The notes: generated by a model not told the origin, from the letters alone. A stretch of 7,311 nucleotides of DNA from Lachnospiraceae bacterium (GCA_003447895.1 DLYC01000237.1:1-7311); one strand, 5' to 3'. Numbered from the stretch's first letter, positions 1-7,076 are shown. Made by a program: numbers and translations.

Positions 1-3000
1 AGCGTGCTCCAAAAGTTCGAGACCTATTATGAGGCCAAAAAGAGCGCGAGCTACAATCCTGACCTGACCCTGTCCTTCATTGATCTCTCCGCGATCGGAG
101 CGGTCAATGAAAAGCTGGACGCCCTGGCGGACCGCATGGCGGACGGGATCGACAACGGCGACTATGTCACGCTGATGCGAAGCCGCTCTGAGGCCAAGAG
201 TTTTGGAATGGCCAGGGACAGAAAGGGAGAGGTGTCTTTCTACTACGACCTGGTCGATGTGGGAAATCTCGCCGAGCAGATGGCGGCCTACTATCCGGAG
301 GAAGCGGCCGGTGTGCAGGAGGCCCTGAAGGAAGCGGTCCTTACGCATTACGCCAATATTGACGATACGTGCGGCATGACGCTCTACTATCCCTATAAGA
401 ACAAGGGCCAGTTTGAGCAGCTCAATGAATACTACGGAAATATTAACCGGGTCAAGGGCTATTCCGGCTTTCTAAGGAGCGCCGGGAATCAGTTCATGTC
501 CAGTAAATCGAGGGACTGGACGCTGGGAGAGCCCGTGGACAACGGCGACGAATATACGCTTCAGCTGACGGAAGAGATGCTCTCCAATATGACGGAGTGC
601 ACCTATACCGTCATGGTAAGGAATGACACATACGGCCTTATCGTGCCTTATCTGGAATACTGCACAGTAAAGCCGGACAAGAACGGGACCATCCACATCG
701 AAAAAAACCTGCCTATGGCGGTCCTCAGAAACGGGGACTCCATGGCACTGATCCGGGCCGCCGAAGTGGAGTCGGACCGGAAACGCACGGTCTACCGAAC
801 GACCCAAATGATGCTCCGGGGCGACCTGACCTATGATACGCACATCGAGGACCTGGAGTCTGCGGACGCTTCCATCCTCTTTAGCCGGGTCAAAAAGAGC
901 GGGAAGACGGAGATCTTAAACATTGAGATGGCGGACAACGCATCCGGCGTCAGCGGCGGAAAGAACACCGTGAACCTGAAGGACTGGGAGGGCATCAGTA
1001 TTTTGGCCGCTTCGGACTGCTATATTCCGGCCAGAGATGCCGGCGGAAGGATCCGCCCCTATGAGGAGTGGACCAGGTCGCACGCGACGACGTGGTCTAC
1101 GCTGTCTGTGGACGAGGAGGTGGGCTTTGACATTGTGGGCCTGGATCAGGTCCGGGGACAGGAGAGTGTGATCCTGCAGATCGAGATCAGCGACACAAAC
1201 GGAGAGAAGTACGCCTCAGAGCCGGTGGTCGTCACAAATACCTCCTTCAGGACAGAGAGAGTGCCGGTCGGAAGCGGTACACTCGTATTTGCTTTATACG
1301 AGGATCACGCGGAACTCATCGGCTACTCCGGAAGGGAAGAAGTGATCGAAGTCCCGGAGAAGGCCGGAGGACTTCCGGTCACCGTGATCGCGGGCGGCGC
1401 CTTTTCCTGGCACTCCATATTTGACAGCCTGGGCTATAACCCGGTCAAAAAAGTGACGATCCCGGATACCGTCACGGAACTTGGGGACGGCGTATTCTCC
1501 AGCTGCTTCAAACTGGAAGAGGTCAGGCTCCCTGCCGGCCTTAAGAAGATCGGAGACACCGCGTTTTCCTACTGCTATGCTCTCAAAGCCATAGAGCTTC
1601 CGGACAGCCTTGAGAGCATCGGAAAGTGCGCGTTCGCGTACTGCACTTCGCTCACCGGCGTCGGGATCCCCAAAGGGATCCGGTCCATCGGGACGGGCGC
1701 TTTTATGAACTGCATCGGGATCACGAAATTTACCGGGGGCATGGTGGACTCTGACGGCGCCATCTATTCGGCAGATCAAAAGGTGCTTCTTGCCTGTCCC
1801 GCAGCGGCCGGAGAGCGCTTCGCGGTGAAGCCGGGAACGGAAAAGATCGCCTACGGCGCGTTTGCGGGAGCCTCTGTCAGGGAGGTGATGCTTCCGGAGG
1901 GGCTCAGGGAGATCGGGAACTATGCCTTCTATGACTGCGGAAATCTGAGCGCACCGGTCTTTCCGGAGAGCCTTGTGAAGATCGGAATGCACGCCTATGA
2001 CAGCCATGACTATGGCATCAAGGCGGAAATGATCCCGGAAGAGGAAGAGGTGATCCGGATCCCGGCGTCCCTCGAGAGCATAGGTGACCGGGCTTTTGAC
2101 AAATTCGTCCGTGCGCGGTATGAAGTCAGCGGGGAGAACCGCCACTATAAGGAAGTGGGCGGAGCGCTCATGAATAAGGCGGGCGACACGGTCCATCAGC
2201 TTGTGGCGGACCCGGACGGAACGGCCGTCTATCCGGAAGGGACGGTGAAATTTGAGGAGGAGGCCCTCGCCGTCTACGATTCCCTGTTCGATGACGTCGT
2301 AAAGAACATCTATCTTCCGGAATCGATGAACAGCTTCCCCGATCAGATCAGGGACTACAAGAACCGGGATGATTACGCGCTCTACCACTGCCCGGCGGGC
2401 TCCGAAGCGGAGAAATTTGCCGTCCGGATGGGCCTTCACTTCACCAACGAGATGGAGAAGGTGCAGGAAAAGCTGGAGACGAAGACCGCGAAGGGCACTC
2501 TCTATTTTGACCTCTACAGCGACCATGCCGTTCTCTACGGCTATTCGGGCGAAGATGAAGTCGTGGAGGTCCCCGCGGAAGCGGGCGGAAAGCCGGTGAC
2601 GGCGATCGGAAACGGCATAGAGCCGATCAGCGTAACTTTCGATTTCGATGATATAGGGCGCGAGAACACTGCCCTTGTCAAAATAGTGATCCCGGAAGGG
2701 GTGACCGCCATCAACGCGAAGGCGCTGTCCGACCTGAGGACATATGCCGAGGTGGTTCTTCCCCCTACCGTGAGAAGACTTGGGCGGGAGGCCATTTCCA
2801 ATTACAGCCCGGTAAGCGGCAGCACGGAGGGGCTGGAGATCCTGGAGGCGGGGAGCGCCGGCAATTACAGGGAAAGGCCGTTTGTGCTGACACCCGGGAT
2901 CCGCTATATCGACGGAGATGCGTTCAGCGGCTCGGAAGTGTCCGCCTTTGAACAGAGCGGAGAGAATGAGTTTTACAGCGTGAGGGACGGAATCCTGTAC

Positions 3001-3903
3001 AGCGCCGATGGAACACTTCTGGTCAAGTATCCCACCTCTGCTTCCACAGAGGAGTTTGCCGTGCCGGAAGGCACTGTGACGATCGGAGAGCGGGCCTTTT
3101 TATCCAACAAAACTATTCAAAAGGTCACTCTGCCTGTATCCCTCAAAGAGATCGGCACCTATGCGTTCAGCTACTGCACGGCGCTCCGGGAAATCGCCTA
3201 TGAGGAAGGCACATCGCTCAGTAAGATCGGGGAACTGGCCTTTTACAACTGCACAGGGCTTACGGAGGTCACGCTCCCGCCGGCGGAAACGATCGAGAGA
3301 AGCGCTTTCGATAATTGTGAGGCGCTGGCTTCCGTGCACTTTGCAGAGGGCACAAAGGCGATCGGAAATTCGGCATTCAGCCGCACGGCTCTCGCCGCGC
3401 CGGAGCTTCCCGCAAGTCTTAGAAAGATCGGCGACTACGCCTTCGGAGAGTACAAGCCCGATGAGTGCAGGGCGGGAAGCCCGGATGTGGTCCATATTCC
3501 CGCTAAGGTGAATGAGATCGGCAGCGATCCGTTTACCAGTATCGGCAATACGAAGTTCGAAGTGGATCCCGAAAACCGGACCTATTCCTCGGTCGACGGA
3601 CTTCTCCTTGATAAGGACGGGAACTCGCTCCTTCTGTGCCCCACGGGACGAAAGGGCAGGGTTACGGTCCCCGACGGCGTCACCGCCATCATGGCTTATG
3701 CCTTTTCGAGCGCGTATGGCGTCACAGATATTGAGATTCCCGACAGCGTGCTGTATATTGATACAGTGAACTTTGATCCTCTGGAGGATGAAGACGGCAG
3801 TTCCTCGGATGAGCCGAGATACGCAGTCACGCTTCACTGCAGCAAGGGAAGCTATGCGGAGTGGTTTGCGGCAAGCAGAGGAATTCCGTGTAAGACAAAA
3901 TAG
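1..3903 (+). CDS. Clostripain-like (C11) peptidase tail fused to BspA-type LRR_5 modules, 5'-partial
   Basis: This is the C-terminal part of a large, probably secreted or surface protein. The frame is open to the window edge (codon 1 is Ser). The GTG at 4 reads as an internal Val with no ribosome site visible, so the true start is upstream. Numbering from that GTG, residues 1-160 resemble the post-catalytic part of C11 clostripain peptidases (for example LTLSFIDLSAIG near 22-33 and MTLYYPY near 124-130). The catalytic His/Cys would lie outside the window. Residues 160-420 are an unassigned linking region. Residues 425-812 and 831-1296 are two related modules, each opening with GTL-F-LY-DHA-L-GYSG and closing with an LxHC/LYHC-type G-S-AE-FA segment. 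Between these lie about 20 LRR_5 units (IGxxAFxxCxxL, as in KIGDTAFSYC and EIGTYAFSYC). Known BspA-type repeats mediate adhesion or protein binding. No wall-sorting signal or C-terminal membrane segment is seen. Stop is TAG. Confidence 0.85.
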   Translation, partial: SVLQKFETYYEAKKSASYNPDLTLSFIDLSAIGAVNEKLDALADRMADGIDNGDYVTLMRSRSEAKSFGMARDRKGEVSFYYDLVDVGNLAEQMAAYYPEEAAGVQEALKEAVLTHYANIDDTCGMTLYYPYKNKGQFEQLNEYYGNINRVKGYSGFLRSAGNQFMSSKSRDWTLGEPVDNGDEYTLQLTEEMLSNMTECTYTVMVRNDTYGLIVPYLEYCTVKPDKNGTIHIEKNLPMAVLRNGDSMALIRAAEVESDRKRTVYRTTQMMLRGDLTYDTHIEDLESADASILFSRVKKSGKTEILNIEMADNASGVSGGKNTVNLKDWEGISILAASDCYIPARDAGGRIRPYEEWTRSHATTWSTLSVDEEVGFDIVGLDQVRGQESVILQIEISDTNGEKYASEPVVVTNTSFRTERVPVGSGTLVFALYEDHAELIGYSGREEVIEVPEKAGGLPVTVIAGGAFSWHSIFDSLGYNPVKKVTIPDTVTELGDGVFSSCFKLEEVRLPAGLKKIGDTAFSYCYALKAIELPDSLESIGKCAFAYCTSLTGVGIPKGIRSIGTGAFMNCIGITKFTGGMVDSDGAIYSADQKVLLACPAAAGERFAVKPGTEKIAYGAFAGASVREVMLPEGLREIGNYAFYDCGNLSAPVFPESLVKIGMHAYDSHDYGIKAEMIPEEEEVIRIPASLESIGDRAFDKFVRARYEVSGENRHYKEVGGALMNKAGDTVHQLVADPDGTAVYPEGTVKFEEEALAVYDSLFDDVVKNIYLPESMNSFPDQIRDYKNRDDYALYHCPAGSEAEKFAVRMGLHFTNEMEKVQEKLETKTAKGTLYFDLYSDHAVLYGYSGEDEVVEVPAEAGGKPVTAIGNGIEPISVTFDFDDIGRENTALVKIVIPEGVTAINAKALSDLRTYAEVVLPPTVRRLGREAISNYSPVSGSTEGLEILEAGSAGNYRERPFVLTPGIRYIDGDAFSGSEVSAFEQSGENEFYSVRDGILYSADGTLLVKYPTSASTEEFAVPEGTVTIGERAFLSNKTIQKVTLPVSLKEIGTYAFSYCTALREIAYEEGTSLSKIGELAFYNCTGLTEVTLPPAETIERSAFDNCEALASVHFAEGTKAIGNSAFSRTALAAPELPASLRKIGDYAFGEYKPDECRAGSPDVVHIPAKVNEIGSDPFTSIGNTKFEVDPENRTYSSVDGLLLDKDGNSLLLCPTGRKGRVTVPDGVTAIMAYAFSSAYGVTDIEIPDSVLYIDTVNFDPLEDEDGSSSDEPRYAVTLHCSKGSYAEWFAASRGIPCKTK
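1276..3892 (+). repeat. Two tandem LRR_5 protein modules (internal duplication)
   Basis: Within the first gene, residues 425-812 (nt 1276-2439) and 831-1296 (nt 2494-3891) share the same architecture. Each opens with a short lead motif (GTLVFALYEDHAELIGYSG and GTLYFDLYSDHAVLYGYSG), followed by E-V-IEVP/VVEVP-AGG-PVT-I. A run of IGxxAF leucine-rich repeats comes next, then an ENxxYxxVxGxL block (NRHYKEVGGAL; NEFYSVRDGIL and NRTYSSVDGLL), and finally a closing LYHC/LHC-G-S-AE-FA motif. Module two is about 80 residues longer and has two ENxxY blocks where module one has one clear block. The copies have diverged widely, so the duplication looks old. The homology is at protein level only; long DNA identity was not apparent. 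Confidence 0.8.
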
Positions 3904-3913
3904 ATCTTAAAAA

Positions 3914-3918
3914 AAGGA
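3914..3918 (+). promoter_or_regulatory. Ribosome binding site of the cytidylyltransferase gene
   Basis: AAGGA ends 9 nt before the ATG at 3928, and a second AGGA at 3920-3923 lies 4 nt before it. No promoter or terminator fits in the 24-nt gap after the previous stop codon, which supports co-transcription with the LRR gene. Confidence 0.6.
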
Positions 3919-3927
3919 CAGGACTAT

Positions 3928-4623
3928 ATGAATTACGCAGTGGTTTTATCCGGCGGAATCGGAACCCGGATGCACATGGGAGATTTTCCCAAACAGTACT
4001 ACAAGGTGAAGGACAAGATGATCCTCGAATATACGCTGGATCTCTTCGAAGAGTCGGAATGCGTCGATGAGATCATTCTCGTCATGGCCGCGGAGTGGCG
4101 GGAGAAGCTCGAGACCTATCTGTGCAGCCGCTATCAAAAGCTCAAGGGATTTGCCCTTCCGGGCGGCGTGCGGCAGGAGTCGATCCTGAACGGGCTTGAG
4201 GTGTGCATGGCGCACTCGAAGTCCGAGCAGGACAAAGTGATCATCATTGACGGCGTGAGGCCTCTCGCGACGGGAGAGATGGTCAAGGCGTGCCTTGATG
4301 CTGTGGGAGAGTATGACGGATCCCTCCTGGTGGTTCCGGCGACGGATACGATCTACTACAGTGAGGACGGAAAGCGCCTCGGAAAGCTCCTTGACAGAAC
4401 GAAACTGTACTGGGGACAGTCCCCGGAGGCCTTCTGGCTGAATCAGTACTATCACGCCCACGAAGGCAAAGACCACGAATTCCTGTGCACGATGCGCGGG
4501 ACGACGGAGATCGCCTATGTGGCGGGCATGAATATCTGCCTGATCGAAGGCGACCCCATGAACTTTAAGATCACGACACAGGCAGACCTCAAGCGCTTCA
4601 AGCTGATCATGGGAGAGCGCTGA
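3928..4623 (+). CDS. IspD/TarI family cytidylyltransferase
   Basis: A complete 231-residue protein of the length usual for this family, which transfers CMP from CTP to a sugar- or polyol-phosphate in the cytoplasm. The family motifs appear in order: the nucleotide-binding loop SGGIGTRM (8-15), PKQYY (21-25), GGVRQESILNGL (79-90), IIDGVRPL (106-113), VVPATDT (135-141), R157, QSPEAF (164-169), TTE (192-194) and NFKITTQADL (212-221). The substrate is open. IspD makes CDP-methylerythritol for isoprenoids, whereas TarI makes CDP-ribitol for wall glycans. The GGIGTRM loop is TarI-like, but the usual HDA-RP is IDGVRP here (His replaced by Ile). The ATG is supported by AAGGA upstream. The gene follows the LRR gene after 24 nt and is probably co-transcribed with it. 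I leave the symbol blank because the sequence does not settle ispD versus tarI. Confidence 0.88.
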   Translation: MNYAVVLSGGIGTRMHMGDFPKQYYKVKDKMILEYTLDLFEESECVDEIILVMAAEWREKLETYLCSRYQKLKGFALPGGVRQESILNGLEVCMAHSKSEQDKVIIIDGVRPLATGEMVKACLDAVGEYDGSLLVVPATDTIYYSEDGKRLGKLLDRTKLYWGQSPEAFWLNQYYHAHEGKDHEFLCTMRGTTEIAYVAGMNICLIEGDPMNFKITTQADLKRFKLIMGER

Positions 4624-4640
4624 GCGGAGCCTTTGAAGTA

Positions 4641-4697
4641 ACAGATTGACTCAATTGACAGATTTAACTGTTCATGATGGTCATTAATCTGTATAAT
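4641..4697 (+). promoter_or_regulatory. Promoter region of the lipoprotein gene with overlapping short repeats
   Basis: A consensus -10 box TATAAT lies at 4692-4697, 42 nt before the lipoprotein ATG. At the proper 17-nt distance the -35 is weak (TGTTCA, 4669-4674). A consensus TTGACA at 4655-4660 is 31 nt away, too far to serve this -10. The region is repeat-rich. ACAGATT at 4658-4664 is the inverse of AATCTGT at 4686-4692, which runs into the -10 box. ACAGATT also occurs directly at 4641-4647, and TCAATTGA (4651-4658) is a perfect palindrome. A weak -35 with symmetric sites across the core suggests an activator- or repressor-controlled promoter; that part is inference. Confidence 0.5.
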
Positions 4698-4725
4698 ATT
4701 ATTGATACTTACTGTGGTCATTCCA

Positions 4726-4732
4726 GGGAGGA
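4726..4732 (+). promoter_or_regulatory. Strong ribosome binding site of the lipoprotein gene
   Basis: GGGAGGA ends 7 nt before the ATG at 4740, close to an ideal Shine-Dalgarno site. It fixes the start that places a typical lipoprotein signal peptide at the N terminus. Confidence 0.8.
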
Positions 4733-4739
4733 CTGAATA

Positions 4740-6218
4740 ATGAGAAAGGCACTGGGAATATTCTTATCCATGACACTGGCGGTTTCTGCGCTGGCAGGCT
4801 GCGGAGGCGGTGCATCGTCGACCGGGACAGCGAGCCAAAATACAGAACAGACGCAGGAAACCGCGGAAGCGGACGCGCCGGCAGAGGAGGCAGCAGCTCC
4901 GGAAGCTGATGCAGCGGCCGAACAGACAGAGGAGACAGCGGTGCAGACAGACGCGGCACCTGAGCAGACGGACGCGGCAGCAGCAGGCCAGACGGTAGCG
5001 CAGATTGAGGGCGCGGCAGACGGACAGGCACTTGCCAGCTTCAACATCTTTAACGGCGGCGGCCTCAAGGAGCCCGAGGAGCTCGAAGAGCCCGAGGAGA
5101 TGTCCGAGGAAGATACAGACAGACTCGACAGAGCGATGCGCGCTTATGTGCCTCCGGCAGATTCCCTGCTTCAGAACAAGGCAGAGAACTTTTACTATTA
5201 CAATCAGATGAGCAAGCAGGAGCAGCAGATCTATGACGCGCTCCTGATGTGCGCGACAGACCCGACGAACACAGACAACGCCGTTATGGCGACCATCTCC
5301 GTCGATCCCAGAACAGAAGAGTTTGCCGAGATGGAATTCAAGGCATACTACGGAATGCTCTACGATCATCCCGAGCTTTTCTGGCTCTACAACGGTTCTG
5401 AGTGCAATATCTCCGTCGGCGCTCCCTATCAGCAGCCCGGAAACGGAACCTACAATGTCTATTTCTTCTATCAGGAGCCCTATGATGACTTCGAAGAGAA
5501 GATGACGGCTTTCAACGATGCCGCAGACGCTTTCCTGGAGGATATTGACACCTCCGGAAGCGATATGGAAATCGCAAAGGCTATCCACGACAAACTGCTG
5601 GAGACTGTCACATACGACATCGCGGTCATGAACGATGACTCTGAAAACGGTTTCAGAAACCTGGCCCACACCGCTTACGGCGCCCTGGTGGAAAACAGTG
5701 AGGGAACGCCCAACTACGCAGTGTGCGACGGTTACTCCCAGGCTTATGTCTATCTGCTGCAGCAGGTCGGCATCGATGCAACCGTGATCGTCGGAATCGC
5801 GGGTGCCGATAAGGCCCAGGCGGGCGGACATGCCTGGACGGTGGTCAACCTTGACGGCGACTGGTACGAAGTGGACTCCACATGGGACGACGCGGGAACA
5901 CTGGACGAGCAGCTTGAAACCATTAAGGACAAGGATCCCTACAGCTACGGCTACTTCAAGGAGGCACTCACGGATCCCGACTACAGAAATAAGATCCAGC
6001 ACTACCTCTGCAACCTGACCACTCCCGAGATCACGAACTTTAAGGTAGACGATTTCTTCGCCTATCAGTCCAAGGACCAGAAGCACATCTTCACGCTTCT
6101 TGGCGACAGCGTCCACATCCGCGCAGGTGACGATACAGGCGGATATGATGTCTACGGCCTTGTCGTTGACATGGCGCCGATCGCAAACGGAACTGCCTAT
6201 AAGATCCTCGTACGATAA
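4740..6218 (+). CDS. Transglutaminase-like domain lipoprotein
   Basis: A 492-residue exported lipoprotein. It has a basic N terminus (MRKALG), a hydrophobic stretch to residue 18 and a lipobox L18-A19-G20-C21, so Cys21 is the predicted lipidated residue anchoring it to the outer membrane face. Residues 22-109 form a low-complexity Ala/Glu/Gln/Thr/Asp linker without any Lys or Arg, followed by the acidic stretch EPEELEEPEE (111-120). Residues 140-300 are a family-specific region (YYYNQMSKQEQQIYDAL near 153-169). The transglutaminase-like core follows with its triad C329 (VCDGYSQA), H364 (GGHAW) and D379 (VDSTWDD), all intact. Such domains act as cysteine proteases or cross-linking or amide-modifying enzymes; the substrate is unknown. 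About 105 residues follow the triad with no assigned domain. The gene has its own promoter region and is followed by a strong bidirectional terminator. Family and localisation are secure; the reaction is not. Confidence 0.9.
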   Translation: MRKALGIFLSMTLAVSALAGCGGGASSTGTASQNTEQTQETAEADAPAEEAAAPEADAAAEQTEETAVQTDAAPEQTDAAAAGQTVAQIEGAADGQALASFNIFNGGGLKEPEELEEPEEMSEEDTDRLDRAMRAYVPPADSLLQNKAENFYYYNQMSKQEQQIYDALLMCATDPTNTDNAVMATISVDPRTEEFAEMEFKAYYGMLYDHPELFWLYNGSECNISVGAPYQQPGNGTYNVYFFYQEPYDDFEEKMTAFNDAADAFLEDIDTSGSDMEIAKAIHDKLLETVTYDIAVMNDDSENGFRNLAHTAYGALVENSEGTPNYAVCDGYSQAYVYLLQQVGIDATVIVGIAGADKAQAGGHAWTVVNLDGDWYEVDSTWDDAGTLDEQLETIKDKDPYSYGYFKEALTDPDYRNKIQHYLCNLTTPEITNFKVDDFFAYQSKDQKHIFTLLGDSVHIRAGDDTGGYDVYGLVVDMAPIANGTAYKILVR

Positions 6219-6225
6219 GAGGATC
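6203..6225 (+). repeat. Small inverted repeat across the lipoprotein stop codon
   Basis: GATCCTC (6203-6209) and GAGGATC (6219-6225) can form a 7-bp stem with a 9-nt loop containing the TAA stop. No T-tract follows, so it is not a terminator by itself. A second weak stem, GCACC/GGTGC (6231-6235 and 6248-6252), lies just downstream. These may simply be chance or may stabilise the mRNA end. Confidence 0.35.
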
Positions 6226-6262
6226 GGAGAGCACCGTTCTTCTGCAGGGTGCGACAGAATTT

Positions 6263-6310
6263 GAACAAAAAGAATCCTGAGCGGCCAACCGCTCAGGATT
6301 CTTTTTGTTC
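6263..6310. terminator. Bidirectional intrinsic terminator, perfect 22-bp stem
   Basis: The arm 6263-6284 pairs perfectly with 6289-6310 around a 4-nt CCAA loop. The core is GC-rich (CCTGAGCGG/CCGCTCAGG). Outside it are five A on the left (6267-6271) and five T on the right (6302-6306), so each strand gives a stem followed by a U-run. It sits between the convergent lipoprotein and VanZ-like genes and should stop transcription from both sides. The stop codon and last six codons of the VanZ-like gene fall within the right arm. Confidence 0.93.
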
Positions 6311-6895
6311 TTGTCGGGCGCTCTCGCGCTGATCCCTGTCAGCGGCGAGATGCTGCTGCAGCTCTATGTACCGTTTGCGGCGCCTGCGCCTTCGTATGAA
6401 AGAAAGGACATAGTAGATTGCAATGCCGATCAGGCCGCCCAGCGTATTACTGAAAACATCGTCAAACTCACAGTAGCCGATATCGAAGAGAAACTGCGTA
6501 AACTCGATCATCACGGAGATGAGCGTCGGCATAAAGAAGATGAAAGGGTCCTTGGGGTAGAGCCTTCCCAAAAGCGCGCCGAGCGGAATGAAGAGCCAGA
6601 TGTTGTTGAGAATTTCCATTCTGAGACCGACATTCTCAAAAAAGAGCTTATAGGACCAGAACGGAGTGAGGATCAGATGCCCGGTCCCCGGCGCGCGATA
6701 CAGCGTCATGTAGAAAATGAACGCCAGGTAGAGCAGCAGAAGGAACCTGCTCACCCGCTTTTTGTGAAAGGCGGCGATCACGCACAGCGTAATTCCGAAG
6801 AGGACAACGGCCGCGTGGGATCCGTGCAGAAACCTACTCAGATGCCGGCACGTGAACTTTATGAAATTGAACAAAACGCTCAGTAGTGAATCCAT
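6293..6895 (-). CDS. VanZ-like family membrane protein
   Basis: A 200-residue integral membrane protein of the VanZ-like family. Numbering from the ATG at 6895, hydrophobic segments lie near 27-43, 51-66, 96-111, 117-134 and 150-167. Family hallmarks are NNIWLFIPLGALLG (97-110), IEFTQ (130-134) and CEFDDVFSNTLGGLIG (142-157), with conserved Glu131, Gln134, Asp145/146, Asn150 and the Gly pair. The last segment is followed by a six-Arg run and a charged, Gln-rich tail, placing the C terminus inside by the positive-inside rule. VanZ gives low-level teicoplanin resistance in enterococci, but most relatives have no known role and no vancomycin operon is seen here. The start was chosen at ATG 6895 because AGGAA lies 6 nt upstream. 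A GTG at 6913 would add six residues but has a poor ribosome site. The gene is convergent with the lipoprotein gene. Confidence 0.88.
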   Translation of the reverse strand: MDSLLSVLFNFIKFTCRHLSRFLHGSHAAVVLFGITLCVIAAFHKKRVSRFLLLLYLAFIFYMTLYRAPGTGHLILTPFWSYKLFFENVGLRMEILNNIWLFIPLGALLGRLYPKDPFIFFMPTLISVMIEFTQFLFDIGYCEFDDVFSNTLGGLIGIAIYYVLSFIRRRRRRKRYIELQQHLAADRDQRESARQEQKES

Positions 6896-6901
6896 CGTGT
6901 A

Positions 6902-6906
6902 TTCCT
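6902..6906 (-). promoter_or_regulatory. Ribosome binding site deciding the VanZ-like start
   Basis: Read on the minus strand, AGGAA lies 6 nt before the ATG at 6895. The alternative GTG at 6913 has only a weak purine stretch upstream. This favours the shorter 200-residue protein. Confidence 0.6.
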
Positions 6907-6954
6907 GCGGCACTCAGACCGGCGATGCGGGTCCTTTGTCAAAATATCGATGCC

Positions 6955-6963
6955 ATTATAGCA
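6955..6963 (-). promoter_or_regulatory. Extended -10 promoter of the VanZ-like gene
   Basis: On the minus strand TGCTATAAT reads as a perfect TATAAT -10 box with the TGn extension. It lies about 60 nt before the chosen ATG. The -35 position (about 6978-6983) carries CAGTCC, which is poor, as is common for extended -10 promoters. That -35 zone overlaps the start of the downstream repeat copy at 6966-6995. Confidence 0.6.
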
Positions 6964-6965
6964 TG

Positions 6966-6995
6966 TTTTTTCCGGGGGGACTGAATAACATTCTC
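6966..6995 (+). repeat. Short partial copy of the intergenic repeat end
   Basis: A T-run, CCGGGG-type block and CTGAATAA..CATTCTC here resemble 7135-7167, where a T-run, CCCGGGG, CTGAATAATAA and CATTTTC follow in the same order. The match is imperfect, with small gaps of 1-3 nt. It looks like the right-hand end of the element at 7003-7156 present a second time without its body, either a truncated copy or a flank duplicated at insertion. Confidence 0.5.
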
Positions 6996-7013
6996 CAGTA
7001 ACTATTCAGCACT

Positions 7014-7047
7014 CCACGTCCCAAATGCTTCGCATTTCGGACTGTGG
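7014..7047. repeat. Hairpin inside the palindromic element
   Basis: CCAC, GTCC and AAATGC pair with GCATTT, GGAC and GTGG around a TTC loop (7029-7031), with one C-C mismatch and one bulged T. This gives about 14 pairs. No T-tract follows on either side, so it is unlikely to be a terminator. Confidence 0.65.
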
Positions 7048-7076
7048 GCGTCCAGAGTCGCTCCGCGCCTTGTCCG

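Noticed and set aside
1294..2526. Long open frame on the minus strand opposite the LRR gene
   Set aside because: It is antisense to a clear repeat-protein gene, has no recognisable domain or ribosome site, and is explained by the biased codon use of the real gene.
4655..4660. Consensus TTGACA as the -35 box for the lipoprotein promoter
   Set aside because: It is 31 nt from the TATAAT, and no acceptable -10 lies 16-18 nt downstream of it.
4730..4740. GGACTGAATAA shared with 6978-6988 of the intergenic repeat
   Set aside because: In the first place it is part of a ribosome site and spacer before the lipoprotein ATG, and similarity stops at 11 bases, so chance is the simpler explanation.
4764..6116. 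Long minus-strand open frame opposite the lipoprotein gene
   Set aside because: The plus strand carries a signal peptide, lipobox and catalytic triad. The minus frame is rich in Cys/Val/Leu without family motifs, so it is a shadow.
6305..6886. Plus-strand open frame opposite the VanZ-like gene
   Set aside because: The minus strand has VanZ motifs and membrane segments. The plus frame is a charged, motif-free shadow that begins right after the terminator.
6937..6942. TTGACA on the minus strand near the VanZ-like gene as a -35 box
   Set aside because: It lies downstream of the good extended -10, and its own -10 position (GTCTGA) is poor.
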